From assembly GCA_023445705.1 (NCBI GenBank), contig JAEXKM010000349.1, positions 1 through 5,989 of the forward strand: a DNA stretch of 5,989 nucleotides, read 5' to 3'. The stretch comes from Pseudomonadota bacterium (GTDB lineage: Bacteria; Pseudomonadota; Alphaproteobacteria; Caulobacterales; Caulobacteraceae). The position numbers and the translations under genes were made by a program. A model generated the notes under the pieces. That model saw only the letters and a list, made by a program, of their open reading frames with translations. It searched no databases and was not told where the DNA came from. Shown here one piece after another: positions 5,454 through 5,989 of this stretch (position 1 is its first letter; each line of letters begins with the position of its first letter).

Positions 5454-5989
5454 ATGATCAAGAGCATTCTGGTCGCTAACCGTGGCGAGATCGCCTGCCG
5501 GGTCTTCCGCACCGCCCAGGCCATGGGCATCGCCACCGTCGCAGTCTATTCGGAGGCGGACGCCGCCGCGCCCCACGTGGCGATGGCGGACGAAGCGGTG
5601 CTGATCGGCCCGGCGTCGGCTCGGGAAAGCTATCTCGACGGGGAGAAGATCATCGACGCGGCCCTGGCCGCCGGAGCCGACGCCATCCATCCCGGCTACG
5701 GCTTCCTCTCAGAGAACGCCGACTTCGCCGAGGCGGTGGTCGCCGCCGGCCTCACCTGGATCGGGCCTCCCCCCGCCGCCATCCGGGCCATGGGGTTCAA
5801 GGACGCCGCAAAGGCGCTGATGGCCGCTGCCGATGTGCCGGTCACGCCGGGTTATCTGGGCGAGGACCAGTCGCCCGAGCGCCTGAAGGGCGAGGCCGAC
5901 AAGATCGGCTATCCGGTGCTGATCAAGGCGGTGGCCGGCGGCGGCGGCAAGGGGATGCGCAAGGTCGAGCAGGCGCAGGACTTCGCCGG
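5454..5989 (+). CDS. mccA/liuD: 3-Methylcrotonyl-CoA carboxylase, biotin carboxylase (alpha) subunit, 5' part
   Basis: Only the first 178 codons are in the window, and the frame is open at the right edge. The alpha subunit uses ATP and bicarbonate to carboxylate biotin on its own C-terminal carrier domain, which is not visible here. The N-terminal biotin carboxylase domain is clear: SILVANRGEIACRVFRTA (4-21), IHPGYGFLSENADFA (78-92) and the start of the ATP-grasp fold. Lys116 and Lys158 match the ATP-binding lysines of E. coli AccC, and GGGGKGMRKV (162-171) is the glycine-rich ATP loop. ATG at 5454 lies two bases after the mccB stop with no strong Shine-Dalgarno, so reinitiation or coupling is likely. 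From this part alone, acetyl- or propionyl-CoA carboxylase alpha subunits look similar. The assignment to methylcrotonyl-CoA rests on mccB and ivd directly upstream. Confidence 0.93.
   Translation, partial: MIKSILVANRGEIACRVFRTAQAMGIATVAVYSEADAAAPHVAMADEAVLIGPASARESYLDGEKIIDAALAAGADAIHPGYGFLSENADFAEAVVAAGLTWIGPPPAAIRAMGFKDAAKALMAAADVPVTPGYLGEDQSPERLKGEADKIGYPVLIKAVAGGGGKGMRKVEQAQDFA

Overview
This window looks like high-GC alphaproteobacterial chromosome, most plausibly Caulobacterales (Caulobacter/Phenylobacterium-like). The lineage is inferred from the strong GC bias at third codon positions, the style of the leucine-catabolism proteins and the autotransporter-like secreted protein. No rRNA or other marker gene is present to confirm it.

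Left third (1-1680, minus strand): the first 560 residues of a large secreted beta-helix protein, entering at 1680 and still open at base 1. It has a long signal peptide and then about 16 degenerate repeats of roughly 25 residues rich in Gly, Thr, Ser and Asn. This is the usual look of an autotransporter or adhesin passenger. Any C-terminal beta-barrel lies outside the window. Between it and the next gene is a 65-base gap that holds a 21-bp inverted repeat and an 11-bp stem. In mRNA, that stem would pair the Shine-Dalgarno sequence and end exactly at the start codon.

Middle (1746-2704): a complete LysR-type transcriptional regulator on the minus strand, followed by a 104-base divergent intergenic region. 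A perfect 10-bp-arm palindrome covers the regulator's start codon and its candidate -10 element. It contains the LysR-box pattern ATAG-N7-CTAT (T-N11-A).

Right half (2705-5989, plus strand): a tightly packed operon for leucine/isovalerate catabolism. It encodes isovaleryl-CoA dehydrogenase, the carboxyltransferase (beta) subunit of 3-methylcrotonyl-CoA carboxylase, and the start of the biotin carboxylase (alpha) subunit. The first two genes overlap by 4 bases (ATGA) and the next two are 2 bases apart, so translational coupling is likely. Together they turn isovaleryl-CoA into 3-methylcrotonyl-CoA and then 3-methylglutaconyl-CoA.

The layout suggests that the LysR protein represses itself and controls the divergent operon. 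The coding content is mostly ordinary. The points worth a second look are the control elements (start-codon operator, apparently leaderless regulator, masked ribosome binding site) and the unusual pairing of a LysR regulator with this operon. I did not find convincing evidence for a wholly new system.
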